Shown in pieces: positions 1-5,846 of a DNA stretch of 5,846 nucleotides; the stretch's first letter is position 1; each line of letters begins with the position of its first letter. The notes below the pieces were generated by a model. That model was not told the DNA's origin and searched no databases. It was given only the letters and a program-made list of their open reading frames with translations. Both the position numbers and the translations under genes were made by a program. Origin of the DNA: Candidatus Sumerlaeota bacterium (GTDB taxonomy: Bacteria > Sumerlaeota > Sumerlaeia > JADFCT01); assembly GCA_017161665.1 (NCBI GenBank), contig JADFCT010000238.1, forward strand, positions 1 to 5,846, given 5' to 3'.

Positions 1-1
1 A

Positions 2-2194
2 ATCCAGCAGAATCTGTTTACCATTGTCCGGCAATTGATATACAGCCCCGCGCGTTTAGGCGCCGATGGCGGCGAGCCGATTCTGGTGTTCGACGACCTG
101 CAATGGTCCGATTCCCTGACGACGCGTTTCGTTTCGATGATGATGGAGTGGCCCTTAGATCCATCGTGTCCGGATTCGCTGGCCCTGGTGCTGACCTATC
201 GAAGCGGGGATGAGCCGGTGATCCAACGCCGTGAGGAACACCTATGCATCGAACTGGATGCGATGGTGGACGCTGAGCGCCGGGGGATGCTGGAACGATT
301 GGTTGCGGTGGGCGAACTGGATCCGGAAATCTGCAATATTGTTCTGGCCAAAGCCGCGGGCAACCCCCTGTTCCTGGAAGAGATGACGCGCTTAACCCGG
401 CAAATGATGGTGAGTCAGCCGGAACTAAAAGGAGCCGACCTCAAAAACAGCATTCTGAAGGCGGCGCCGGATTCATTGTGGGATTTGATCCAGTCTCGGA
501 TCGATCGGTTGGAGCGGCAAGAACGCCGCGTCCTTCAGTGCGGCTCCTTGCTGGGATTGGAATTCTCCTTCAGTCTCATCGAAATGTTTGATCTGATTCG
601 AATCGGCCTCCGTGAGCATTTACAGACGTTGTGTGACATGCGGTATCTGGATGAACTGGCAGCGGCGCGCCAGACACCGGAATTGCAATACTACTTTATC
701 CATGGTTTGTTTCGCGACGTGGCGTATGGGACCATGCTGGAGGAAACTAAACGGAATTTGCATTTGAGTCTGGCCCGTCGGTTGGAAGAGGCCTTTGAGG
801 ATCGGTTGCAGGAATATCATGAAATCCTGGCCTTTCATTTCGAGCGAGGAGGGGATCGGGACAAAGCGATTCGCCATCTGATCAAGGCTGCCGATCGTCA
901 GATGAATCTGGGGGGGGCGTCCAATGCTTTGGACAACTATGAAGAAGCCATTGAATTGCTACGACTCCAGGAAGCAAATCAGGGGCGGGAAGTTTTGATG
1001 CTGCGCGTGCTCACCCGGTGTGCGCGACTCCACCGGCTTTTGGGGGACGTGGAGGAGGCGGATGAGATGTTCGCCGCCGCTCAATTGTGCGCCACAACGC
1101 TGAAAAATGAGCGATTAAGCCTGAACCTGGCGATTGATTTGGCCGTGTCGGGAATCTGGGCGGGGCGCACGGAGGAAGCGAAAGAACTGTTGGAGGACAC
1201 GATCGCCGAGGCCCAGGTCAAGTCGCTTGATCGCCTGGAGATTACGGCGCGTGTGGCCTTGGGTGTTCTCTATTGGCGGATGGGGGAACTGGAACAGGCG
1301 GCGGCGGTGATTCGGGAGGCGCCCGAAAAAGCGGCGGCCCTTCGCGCTCCTATGTTGCAGGGAGACGGACTCAATAATTTAGGCTTAATTTATTGGCGTC
1401 AGGGACATTACGACAAGGCGCTGGACGTAATGGAAGGCGCCATGACGGTATGGCGGAGTTTGAACGACCGGTTCGGCTTGTGTAACACCATGACCAATAT
1501 GGGAATCATTCAGGAACAGCAGGGCGATACGGAAAAAGCCCGCGCTTCATACGAAAACGCCATGCGGGTGGCGCGCAAGATTGGCTACGCCATGGGACTG
1601 ACGGCTTTGGCGTCGAATCTCTCCAATCTGGAACGGCGGCTGGGGCGTCCGGAACAGGCGCTGCGGCTGGCGGATGAAGCCGCGCAATTGGCTCGGGGAT
1701 TGAAAGATCCCAATTTCGAGTGCCTCGCCGTTGAAAACCGGGCGCTGGCGTTATGGATGTATCATCGACGGGATGAAGCGATTCGGGCTTTCGATGAAGC
1801 CATGGAACTGGCCACAGCGCACCAACTGGCGGAAAGAGAAGTGGGAATTGACCTGCACCGCATGTTGCTTGAAATGGAAACCGGTCATTGGAGCGCCGAT
1901 TTGCCGCAGCGGTTACAACGGGTCAAACAGACCATTGAGGAAAAAGGACTGGGCGATTTAAGAGCACGGCTGCTGCGGGCCATGGCGCTGGAGGCCGAAT
2001 CCCGTGATAATTCCCAACAGGCTGAGGCGTTCTGCCAAGAGGCGATCGAGGCTTCGGAAACGACAGGCAACTTCTTTGAGCGTATCGATTCGTTGCAGGC
2101 GTTGTTGGCCCATTATGAGCGGCTGGAGAAAAAAGACCAGGCGGCCAGCGTGTTAAAGCGCATTCAGGAAGAGATGGAACGGAAAAACGATTAA
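2..2194 (+). CDS. STAND/AAA-type ATPase with C-terminal tetratricopeptide repeats (5' partial)
   Basis: The reading frame is open from the left edge (codon 1 = bases 2-4) to TAA at 2192-2194, giving 730 codons. A TTG at 35 is not a convincing start, because the upstream codons read through and the ATPase domain is already under way. Visible landmarks are Walker B ILVFDDLQW (residues 27-35), a sensor-1-like TYRSGDE (65-71), GNPLFLEE (120-127), a winged-helix-like segment (about 159-185), and FIHGLFRDVAYGTML (232-246), a pattern typical of AAA-TPR regulators related to kinase or adenylate cyclase fusions. From about residue 271 to the end it is helical TPR, with clear units near 412, 454, 492, 532 and 573 (period about 40). 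Known for the family: nucleotide-dependent cytoplasmic signalling switches in which the TPRs bind a partner or ligand. Walker A and any N-terminal effector lie outside the window, so the output activity is unknown. No membrane segment or frameshift is visible. A G8 run lies at 910-917. Class assignment is firm; the exact role is not. Confidence 0.88.
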   Translation: MQQNLFTIVRQLIYSPARLGADGGEPILVFDDLQWSDSLTTRFVSMMMEWPLDPSCPDSLALVLTYRSGDEPVIQRREEHLCIELDAMVDAERRGMLERLVAVGELDPEICNIVLAKAAGNPLFLEEMTRLTRQMMVSQPELKGADLKNSILKAAPDSLWDLIQSRIDRLERQERRVLQCGSLLGLEFSFSLIEMFDLIRIGLREHLQTLCDMRYLDELAAARQTPELQYYFIHGLFRDVAYGTMLEETKRNLHLSLARRLEEAFEDRLQEYHEILAFHFERGGDRDKAIRHLIKAADRQMNLGGASNALDNYEEAIELLRLQEANQGREVLMLRVLTRCARLHRLLGDVEEADEMFAAAQLCATTLKNERLSLNLAIDLAVSGIWAGRTEEAKELLEDTIAEAQVKSLDRLEITARVALGVLYWRMGELEQAAAVIREAPEKAAALRAPMLQGDGLNNLGLIYWRQGHYDKALDVMEGAMTVWRSLNDRFGLCNTMTNMGIIQEQQGDTEKARASYENAMRVARKIGYAMGLTALASNLSNLERRLGRPEQALRLADEAAQLARGLKDPNFECLAVENRALALWMYHRRDEAIRAFDEAMELATAHQLAEREVGIDLHRMLLEMETGHWSADLPQRLQRVKQTIEEKGLGDLRARLLRAMALEAESRDNSQQAEAFCQEAIEASETTGNFFERIDSLQALLAHYERLEKKDQAASVLKRIQEEMERKND

Positions 2195-2269
2195 CGGTGT
2201 CTCTCATGGGGTCGGCTCGATGGGGTCGGCAATCGGAGCGAAGGAACGGCAATCGAGGGAGTTGGGATC
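2195..2269 (+). other. 75-base intergenic spacer with two short direct repeats
   Basis: This spacer lies between two co-directional genes. It holds an 11-base perfect direct repeat (ATGGGGTCGGC at 2206-2216 and 2220-2230, period 14) and a 9-base direct repeat (CGGCAATCG at 2227-2235 and 2247-2255, period 20). I see no stem-loop followed by a T-run that would make an intrinsic terminator, and no convincing -35/-10 pair. Read-through from the upstream gene is therefore plausible but not shown. The repeats may be replication-slippage remnants or a binding site; nothing in the sequence decides. Confidence 0.5.
2255..2260 (+). promoter_or_regulatory. Ribosome binding site for the exported repeat protein
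   Basis: The purine-rich GAGGGA ends 9 bases before the ATG at 2270, a normal Shine-Dalgarno distance. It supports that ATG over other start choices. The frame is open further upstream, to the stop of the previous gene, but contains no better start. The encoded N-terminus from 2270 also reads directly as a signal peptide. Confidence 0.6.
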
Positions 2270-5200
2270 ATGCTGGAAAACAAGTATCAATGGGTGACAC
2301 GTGGAAACCAGTCTCGCATCAGGGGGCGGTGGTTGTTTGCTCTGATTGCCCTTGGAATGGCGGTCACAGAGGTTGGCGCTGTTACTTGGAAACCGGCTGC
2401 GACCGGACGCATGGAAGGTCAGGAGGGACTGATCTATGGCGCCGTTGGCACGGGAACCGTTCCGACGTTGGGCGATCTGGACGGCGATGGCGATTGGGAC
2501 CTCCTGATTGGAAGCCGATCCGGACAGGTCGCTTTCGTGCGCAATGACGGATCGCCCGCTGCGCCGGTTTGGACCTTGGTCGCCGAGCAGTATCCCATCG
2601 CGATCGAGTTGTTGTCTGTTCGTGATTCGGCGCCCCACCTGGTCGATATGGATGAGGATGGTGATTTGGATTTGTTGATTGGCCAGGGGGGGGGGCAGGT
2701 GGCGTATTGTGAAAACATCGGCGATCGATATACCCCCCATTGGATCTGGCGGGATGGGGCGATTCTCAATGTTCCAGTGTTGATTCAGGCTCGACCGGCT
2801 GCCGCGGATTTGAACGGGGACGGCCTGAAAGATTTGCTGATCGGTTCCGGGGGGGGCGGTGTGTCGGTCGCCTGGGGGATGGGCTTCGCGGACGGGCCGG
2901 CATTTACGACGCCGACGCTGATCGGATCGGTGGATGCGCCGGGGCTGGTGTCGCCCGCTCTCTTGGATGTGGATGCCGATGGCGATTACGATTTACTGTT
3001 GGGGACCGGCGATGGATTGATTGCCTTTCACCGAAACATTGGTTCGGTCGTATCCATGGAATTTGAATATGTTACCGGGGGGTATGAGGGCTTTTATGTG
3101 ATGTCAGAAGCGGCTCCGACCGTGGGAGCGCTATTTGGCGCCGGAACACCGGACCTGTTGATCGGCAATGGGAATGGCGCCGTGTCTGTCGTTCGCAATT
3201 ACGGCTCCCCCGGGGCGCCCACCTGGCAAGCGCGGGGGACGGTGGTGGGCGGATTGAATAACGGCAGTTGGTCTGCGCCGGACCTGGCAGACTGGGACGG
3301 TGATGGCGATCTCGATCTCATCGTCGGCGGAAGCGATGGGGATTTTGGGCACATCCGATATTATGAAAATGGGGGATCGCTTTTGGCAGCGGACTGGCAA
3401 CTGATCGACCCCCAACTCGGCGCCTTTAAGGAACTCCCCCTGGAGCCCCGAGCAGTGGATATCAATGGCGATCAGCAAATGGACTTGGCGCTGACCCATG
3501 TGAATCGCATTGAGTTTTATATCAACAATGGGGCCGGGGCCTTCGTGACGGAAACGGGGATGACCTTGTATCCCGGTGTGACGGATTTTAATGCCGATTT
3601 TGCTGATATGGACGGCGATGGAGACTTGGATGCTTTGCTTGCTGGCGATTTTGGCGATCCGTCTGTTCCACAGATTTTGGTCTTTTGGAATATGGGCAGC
3701 CCAGGATTCCCCGTCTGGGAAGGACCGGCTGACTGGTCTGGAAAGTTTTTGCTTAATCTAAATCCTGTGGTGACGGCGGTTGATGTCAATCTGGACGGAT
3801 GGATGGATGTGGTCATTGCCGGAGGCAACCGGATCGATACCTTCCTGATGATTGACCAGAGTTCCCTGACATTTGACAAAGGCGTTTCAACATATGATTC
3901 CACCTTTTCCACATCCTATTTGACGGCAGGGGATCTCAATGGCGATGGACTTCCCGACCTGCTCAGTGGGGGCTTTGATGGTTCGGTCCAATTGCGGCTC
4001 AATGCCGATGCCTTGGGGGCGGTCATGCCGCCATGGAAGACGATCGACACGGCCGGCGCCATTGCATTTCGATCGCCTTTCCCCGAAACGACCTGGCGTA
4101 TGGGGGTGAATCCGGGCGGCGGCGTCATTGACGAAGCGATGGGATTGTATTCCCCCAAAGGCATAGGGACGGAACAGGTCATCGCTGTCGATCCCGCTGG
4201 GGAAACGGCGGTCGGTTACGCCCATGTCGTTGCGCCGACGGCGATGGATTATCTGGGAACCGCTATCATTGTGACAGCGGGTGATGAAAGTGATCCGAAT
4301 TGGCCCATTTACAACGAATTGTCCGGCCGGCTGTACCGCGCGCTTCAGTATCGAGGCTATTCCAAAGCCAATATGCGCTTCCTGAATGCGGACTTGACTC
4401 AAGATGTGGACGGCGATGGCGCGGCGGGGGATGTAACCGGTTCTTCCGATTTGAGCAGCCTGGAGGAGGCGTTGTCAGCACTGGGCGGAGCCGGACGGCT
4501 GTTTGTCTATATCATCGGCTCTGGAGAAATGGTGGATGGCGTGGCGCACGTCCGGATGAATCCATCTGAGATGCTGGCTCCCGCATTGCTGGATAAACGA
4601 CTGGACGAGTGGCAGGCGGCCGTTTCCACGAATGAGGCCACCGTTGTGTTGGACGCTTCGTTTGCGGAGGCCTTTTTGACGCAATGCGCCGCGCCTTTCG
4701 GCGCACGCAGAATCTTGATCGGAAGCGCCGGGGCGTCCCGACAGGCCACGTTCGCCGTGGAAGGATTGAGCGCCTTTTCACAGGCGTTCACTACGGCGCT
4801 GGAAGGTGAGTCCTCACTGTTCCGGATTGGCCGGACCGTTTCCGCTGAATTGAGTGGCTATGCAAAACCGGTTTTCGATGAGAACGGCGACGGCGTCTTT
4901 GAACCCTTGGGCGTCGGATGGGTCGATTCAGCCTGGAGTGTCGGCTCGTTGTCTATCCCCGCTCCGGCACGCCCCGTGATCGCCTCACTCTCTGGCAATC
5001 AATGGATCAATCCCACCAGTGTCACAGCCACGGTCTGGGCAACGGATATTTCGTCCGGCCGTCCCTTACACTCGGTGAAGGCCTGGGTGGTCCCACCCTC
5101 TTATGATCGGGATCGAACGAAATCCGACGGGACGGCGCTTGATACCATTCGCGCCTTTGACCTGAACTATAATCCTCTGATGGGGCGTTATGAAGTGGTC

Positions 5201-5846
5201 ATGGATGGTCTCGATTCTTCAGGGGCCTGGCAGGTCCATATTGTCGCGGTCGATGTGGATGGGCGGTCGTCGTTGATTCGGAAAACATGGATCAACAAGG
5301 TTCGGGACGATGTCAAGGTCATCGCCTTGGCGACGGGGGGGGCTTTTGACGCGAACTCGCCGAATGAGTGGATGGTGGAGAACCTTCGGAACGTGGCGCG
5401 GGCGGCCCGAGCGCGTTGGATCCCCGATGCGCAGATTTCCCTGTACGGGATGGGGGAGGGGGTGGACGGCTTGTCGATGGCCTCGCCGAATAAGGCAGCC
5501 CTGGTCGGCGCCATCCAGTCCGCGACGGAAGCGGAACTCTGGATTTATCTGATCGGCTCCTTCGTGGAGGGCGTTCTGGATATGACGGGCGATGGCCCCA
5601 CGGCAGACGATTTGGTGCTGGGGGATTTGAAAAATGCCCTGCAGATGTATCAAGACACGACCGGCGGTCGGGTGATTCTGATCATGGATTTTGACAGCGC
5701 CGGGAAATGGGTTCCGGATCTGACGGTGACTGGCGATTATGCCCGAGCCGTTATCGCGTCCTGCAAGATCGACGAAAACGCCTGGTGCGAAGCGGGCGGG
5801 ACCGTTGGGTTTTCCTCGTTTTTCTTCGATGAGTTGAGATTGGGAC
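2270..5846 (+). CDS. Exported VCBS/FG-GAP repeat protein with two caspase-like (C13-type) pseudoprotease domains (3' partial)
   Basis: The frame runs without a stop from ATG 2270 to the right edge: 1192 full codons, 3' end missing. Residues 1-37 look like a signal peptide: a basic stretch (R11, R16, R18, R20), a hydrophobic core WLFALIALGM (21-30), and a probable cut after VGA (35-37). The order after that is: ten Asp-rich VCBS/FG-GAP repeats (about 60-575); a linker; a caspase-like domain (about 660-880); an Ig-like beta domain (about 900-1012); and a second caspase-like domain (1014 to the edge). This layout matches large exported proteins annotated as C13 family peptidases in environmental bacteria (recognised from memory). 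Such proteins normally have YLVDHG and DACxSG active-site motifs; here these read YIIGSG/LDASFA and YLIGSF/MDFDSA, so protease activity is unlikely in the visible part. The likely location is periplasm or cell surface; the likely role is binding or scaffolding, which is inference. A sorting signal or an active domain could lie beyond the edge. Confidence 0.9.
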   Translation, partial: MLENKYQWVTRGNQSRIRGRWLFALIALGMAVTEVGAVTWKPAATGRMEGQEGLIYGAVGTGTVPTLGDLDGDGDWDLLIGSRSGQVAFVRNDGSPAAPVWTLVAEQYPIAIELLSVRDSAPHLVDMDEDGDLDLLIGQGGGQVAYCENIGDRYTPHWIWRDGAILNVPVLIQARPAAADLNGDGLKDLLIGSGGGGVSVAWGMGFADGPAFTTPTLIGSVDAPGLVSPALLDVDADGDYDLLLGTGDGLIAFHRNIGSVVSMEFEYVTGGYEGFYVMSEAAPTVGALFGAGTPDLLIGNGNGAVSVVRNYGSPGAPTWQARGTVVGGLNNGSWSAPDLADWDGDGDLDLIVGGSDGDFGHIRYYENGGSLLAADWQLIDPQLGAFKELPLEPRAVDINGDQQMDLALTHVNRIEFYINNGAGAFVTETGMTLYPGVTDFNADFADMDGDGDLDALLAGDFGDPSVPQILVFWNMGSPGFPVWEGPADWSGKFLLNLNPVVTAVDVNLDGWMDVVIAGGNRIDTFLMIDQSSLTFDKGVSTYDSTFSTSYLTAGDLNGDGLPDLLSGGFDGSVQLRLNADALGAVMPPWKTIDTAGAIAFRSPFPETTWRMGVNPGGGVIDEAMGLYSPKGIGTEQVIAVDPAGETAVGYAHVVAPTAMDYLGTAIIVTAGDESDPNWPIYNELSGRLYRALQYRGYSKANMRFLNADLTQDVDGDGAAGDVTGSSDLSSLEEALSALGGAGRLFVYIIGSGEMVDGVAHVRMNPSEMLAPALLDKRLDEWQAAVSTNEATVVLDASFAEAFLTQCAAPFGARRILIGSAGASRQATFAVEGLSAFSQAFTTALEGESSLFRIGRTVSAELSGYAKPVFDENGDGVFEPLGVGWVDSAWSVGSLSIPAPARPVIASLSGNQWINPTSVTATVWATDISSGRPLHSVKAWVVPPSYDRDRTKSDGTALDTIRAFDLNYNPLMGRYEVVMDGLDSSGAWQVHIVAVDVDGRSSLIRKTWINKVRDDVKVIALATGGAFDANSPNEWMVENLRNVARAARARWIPDAQISLYGMGEGVDGLSMASPNKAALVGAIQSATEAELWIYLIGSFVEGVLDMTGDGPTADDLVLGDLKNALQMYQDTTGGRVILIMDFDSAGKWVPDLTVTGDYARAVIASCKIDENAWCEAGGTVGFSSFFFDELRLG
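2447..3994 (+). repeat. Ten VCBS/FG-GAP-type repeats, probable calcium-binding beta-propeller
   Basis: Asp-rich loops of the form DxDxDGxxD followed by a hydrophobic LLIG-like strand begin at residues 69, 126, 180, 233, about 288 (degenerate), 341, 397, 446, 505 and 555, a spacing of 49-59 residues. Several units also carry a second motif of the NxGSPxxPxW kind, for example VRNDGSPAAPVW, VRNYGSPGAPTW and FWNMGSPGFPVW. The fifth unit has lost the acidic loop (FGAGTPD) but keeps the following DLLIG. Repeats of this type bind calcium in the loops and form propeller blades in integrin-alpha-like and bacterial surface proteins. Ligand or adhesion binding is the usual role; the actual partner is unknown. 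Confidence 0.85.
2686..2695 (+). repeat. G10 homopolymer tract inside the coding region
   Basis: Ten consecutive G bases encode the end of a Gln codon and three Gly codons (QGGGQ) in the second propeller repeat. In the given sequence the frame is intact across it. Gain of one G leads to TGA at 2710-2712, and loss of one G leads to TGA at 2781-2783, so slippage would truncate the protein after roughly 150-170 residues. This makes it a candidate phase-variation site, or simply a place where read errors are likely. Confidence 0.7.
4247..4909 (+). other. Caspase-like (C13/clan CD) domain 1, catalytic His and Cys missing
   Basis: Residues about 660-880 of the exported protein. The fold markers are present: first strand GTAIIVTAG (663-671); helix with LYRALQYRGYSKANM; Asp-rich loop DVDGDGAAGD (712-721); strand RLFVYIIGSG (743-752); VRMNPSEML just after; strand TVVLDASFAEAF (791-802); strand RRILIGSAG; and a SAFSQAF helix. 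In active relatives the strand ends with a catalytic His (YLVDHG-like) and the next with DAC. Here they are Ser751 and Ser797. The nearest Cys, C806, is nine residues past the nucleophile position and cannot align with it. An EF-hand-like loop DENGDGVFE (870-878) closes the domain, as in active relatives. I infer a pseudoenzyme. Confidence 0.72.
4967..5305 (+). other. Ig-like beta-sandwich domain between the two caspase-like domains
   Basis: Residues about 900-1012. The segment starts with PVIASLSGNQWINPTSVTA, continues with SVKAWVVPPSYD, and ends with GRYEVVMDGLDSSGAWQV, VHIVAVDVDGRSS and RKTWI. The alternating strands and the ordered set of short motifs resemble the Ig-like module that follows caspase-like domains in exported C13-type proteins. 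It probably acts as a spacer between the two domains. Assignment rests on pattern resemblance only. Confidence 0.55.
5309..5845 (+). other. Caspase-like (C13/clan CD) domain 2, catalytic residues replaced (3' partial)
   Basis: Residues 1014 to 1192, cut by the window edge. Strand VKVIALATGG (1015-1024) opens the domain. ELWIYLIGSF places Ser1097 where the catalytic His is expected. RVILIMDFDSAG places Asp1142 where the Cys nucleophile is expected. ARAVIASCKIDENAW and GTVGFSSFFFDEL match the late strand and helix of the family (compare RIVITSA and SFSxFFW in active relatives). The distance between the two replaced sites is 45 residues, against 46 in domain 1, which supports reading them as homologous copies. 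The Cys residues present (1165, 1172) are in the wrong place for catalysis. Confidence 0.68.

Noticed and set aside
35..37. TTG as the true start of the first gene
   Set aside because: The frame is open to the left edge, and the protein would begin just before Walker B, without the Walker A loop the family needs. A truncated gene is the simpler reading.
2195..2269. Intrinsic terminator between the two genes
   Set aside because: No GC-rich inverted repeat followed by a T-run is present; the spacer contains only direct repeats.
2197..2547. Plus-strand frame of 116 codons starting right after the first gene's stop
   Set aside because: It overlaps the signal peptide and first repeat of the exported gene in another frame, and the translation is Trp/Arg/Gly-rich out-of-frame material without a signal or domain.
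2204..2740. Open minus-strand frame of 178 codons under the start of the exported gene
   Set aside because: It is the antisense of the Asp/Gly-rich repeats in an intact + strand gene. The translation has no domain-like features, and GC-rich repeat coding commonly leaves antisense frames open.
2447..3994. CRISPR-like or non-coding repeat array
   Set aside because: The repeats exist at protein level within an open frame, have variable sequence and a period of about 160 bases, and match Asp-rich VCBS/FG-GAP units.
3887..4402. Open minus-strand frame of 171 codons
   Set aside because: It lies fully within the continuous + strand frame that carries recognisable propeller and caspase-like motifs, and its translation shows no recognisable family pattern.
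4658..4687. Cys806 as the catalytic nucleophile of the first caspase-like domain
   Set aside because: The LDA motif that precedes the nucleophile in this family is followed by Ser797. Cys806 is nine residues later, past the strand end, and no His is found at the partner site.

Overview
The window holds two large genes on the + strand, both cut by a window edge, separated by a 75-base spacer. I see no RNA gene, mobile element or CRISPR array. Base composition is moderately GC-rich. The protein architectures (STAND-type ATPase with TPRs; long exported Asp-rich VCBS/FG-GAP protein with caspase-like domains) suggest an uncultivated, environmental, probably Gram-negative bacterium. Candidate groups are Desulfobacterota, Omnitrophota, Hydrogenedentota and the PVC group, but the sequence alone does not fix the phylum.

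Region 1 (2-2194) is the C-terminal 730 codons of a signalling-type STAND/AAA ATPase. It keeps Walker B, a sensor-1-like TYR, the GNPLFLEE motif and a winged-helix-like segment, followed by a long run of tetratricopeptide repeats. The Walker A loop and any N-terminal effector (often a Ser/Thr kinase or nucleotide cyclase in this class) lie to the left of the window.

Region 2 (2195-2269) is a short spacer with two small direct repeats and a plausible ribosome binding site. It has no visible terminator, so co-transcription is possible.

Region 3 (2270 to the right edge) is one uninterrupted frame of at least 1192 codons that spans the whole remainder of the window. It encodes an exported protein: signal peptide, ten Asp-rich VCBS/FG-GAP repeats at about 54-residue spacing (probable beta-propeller), a caspase/legumain-like (clan CD, C13-like) domain, an Ig-like domain, and a second caspase-like domain that runs off the edge. 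The most notable point is that both caspase-like domains keep the fold landmarks, but the catalytic His and Cys positions are replaced in both (Ser/Ser in the first, Ser/Asp in the second). This looks like a tandem pseudoprotease on a calcium-binding propeller scaffold. A G10 tract early in this gene is a possible switch or error site.

How the two genes cooperate is not shown by the sequence. The first product should be cytoplasmic and the second exported, so any link would be regulatory rather than direct contact.
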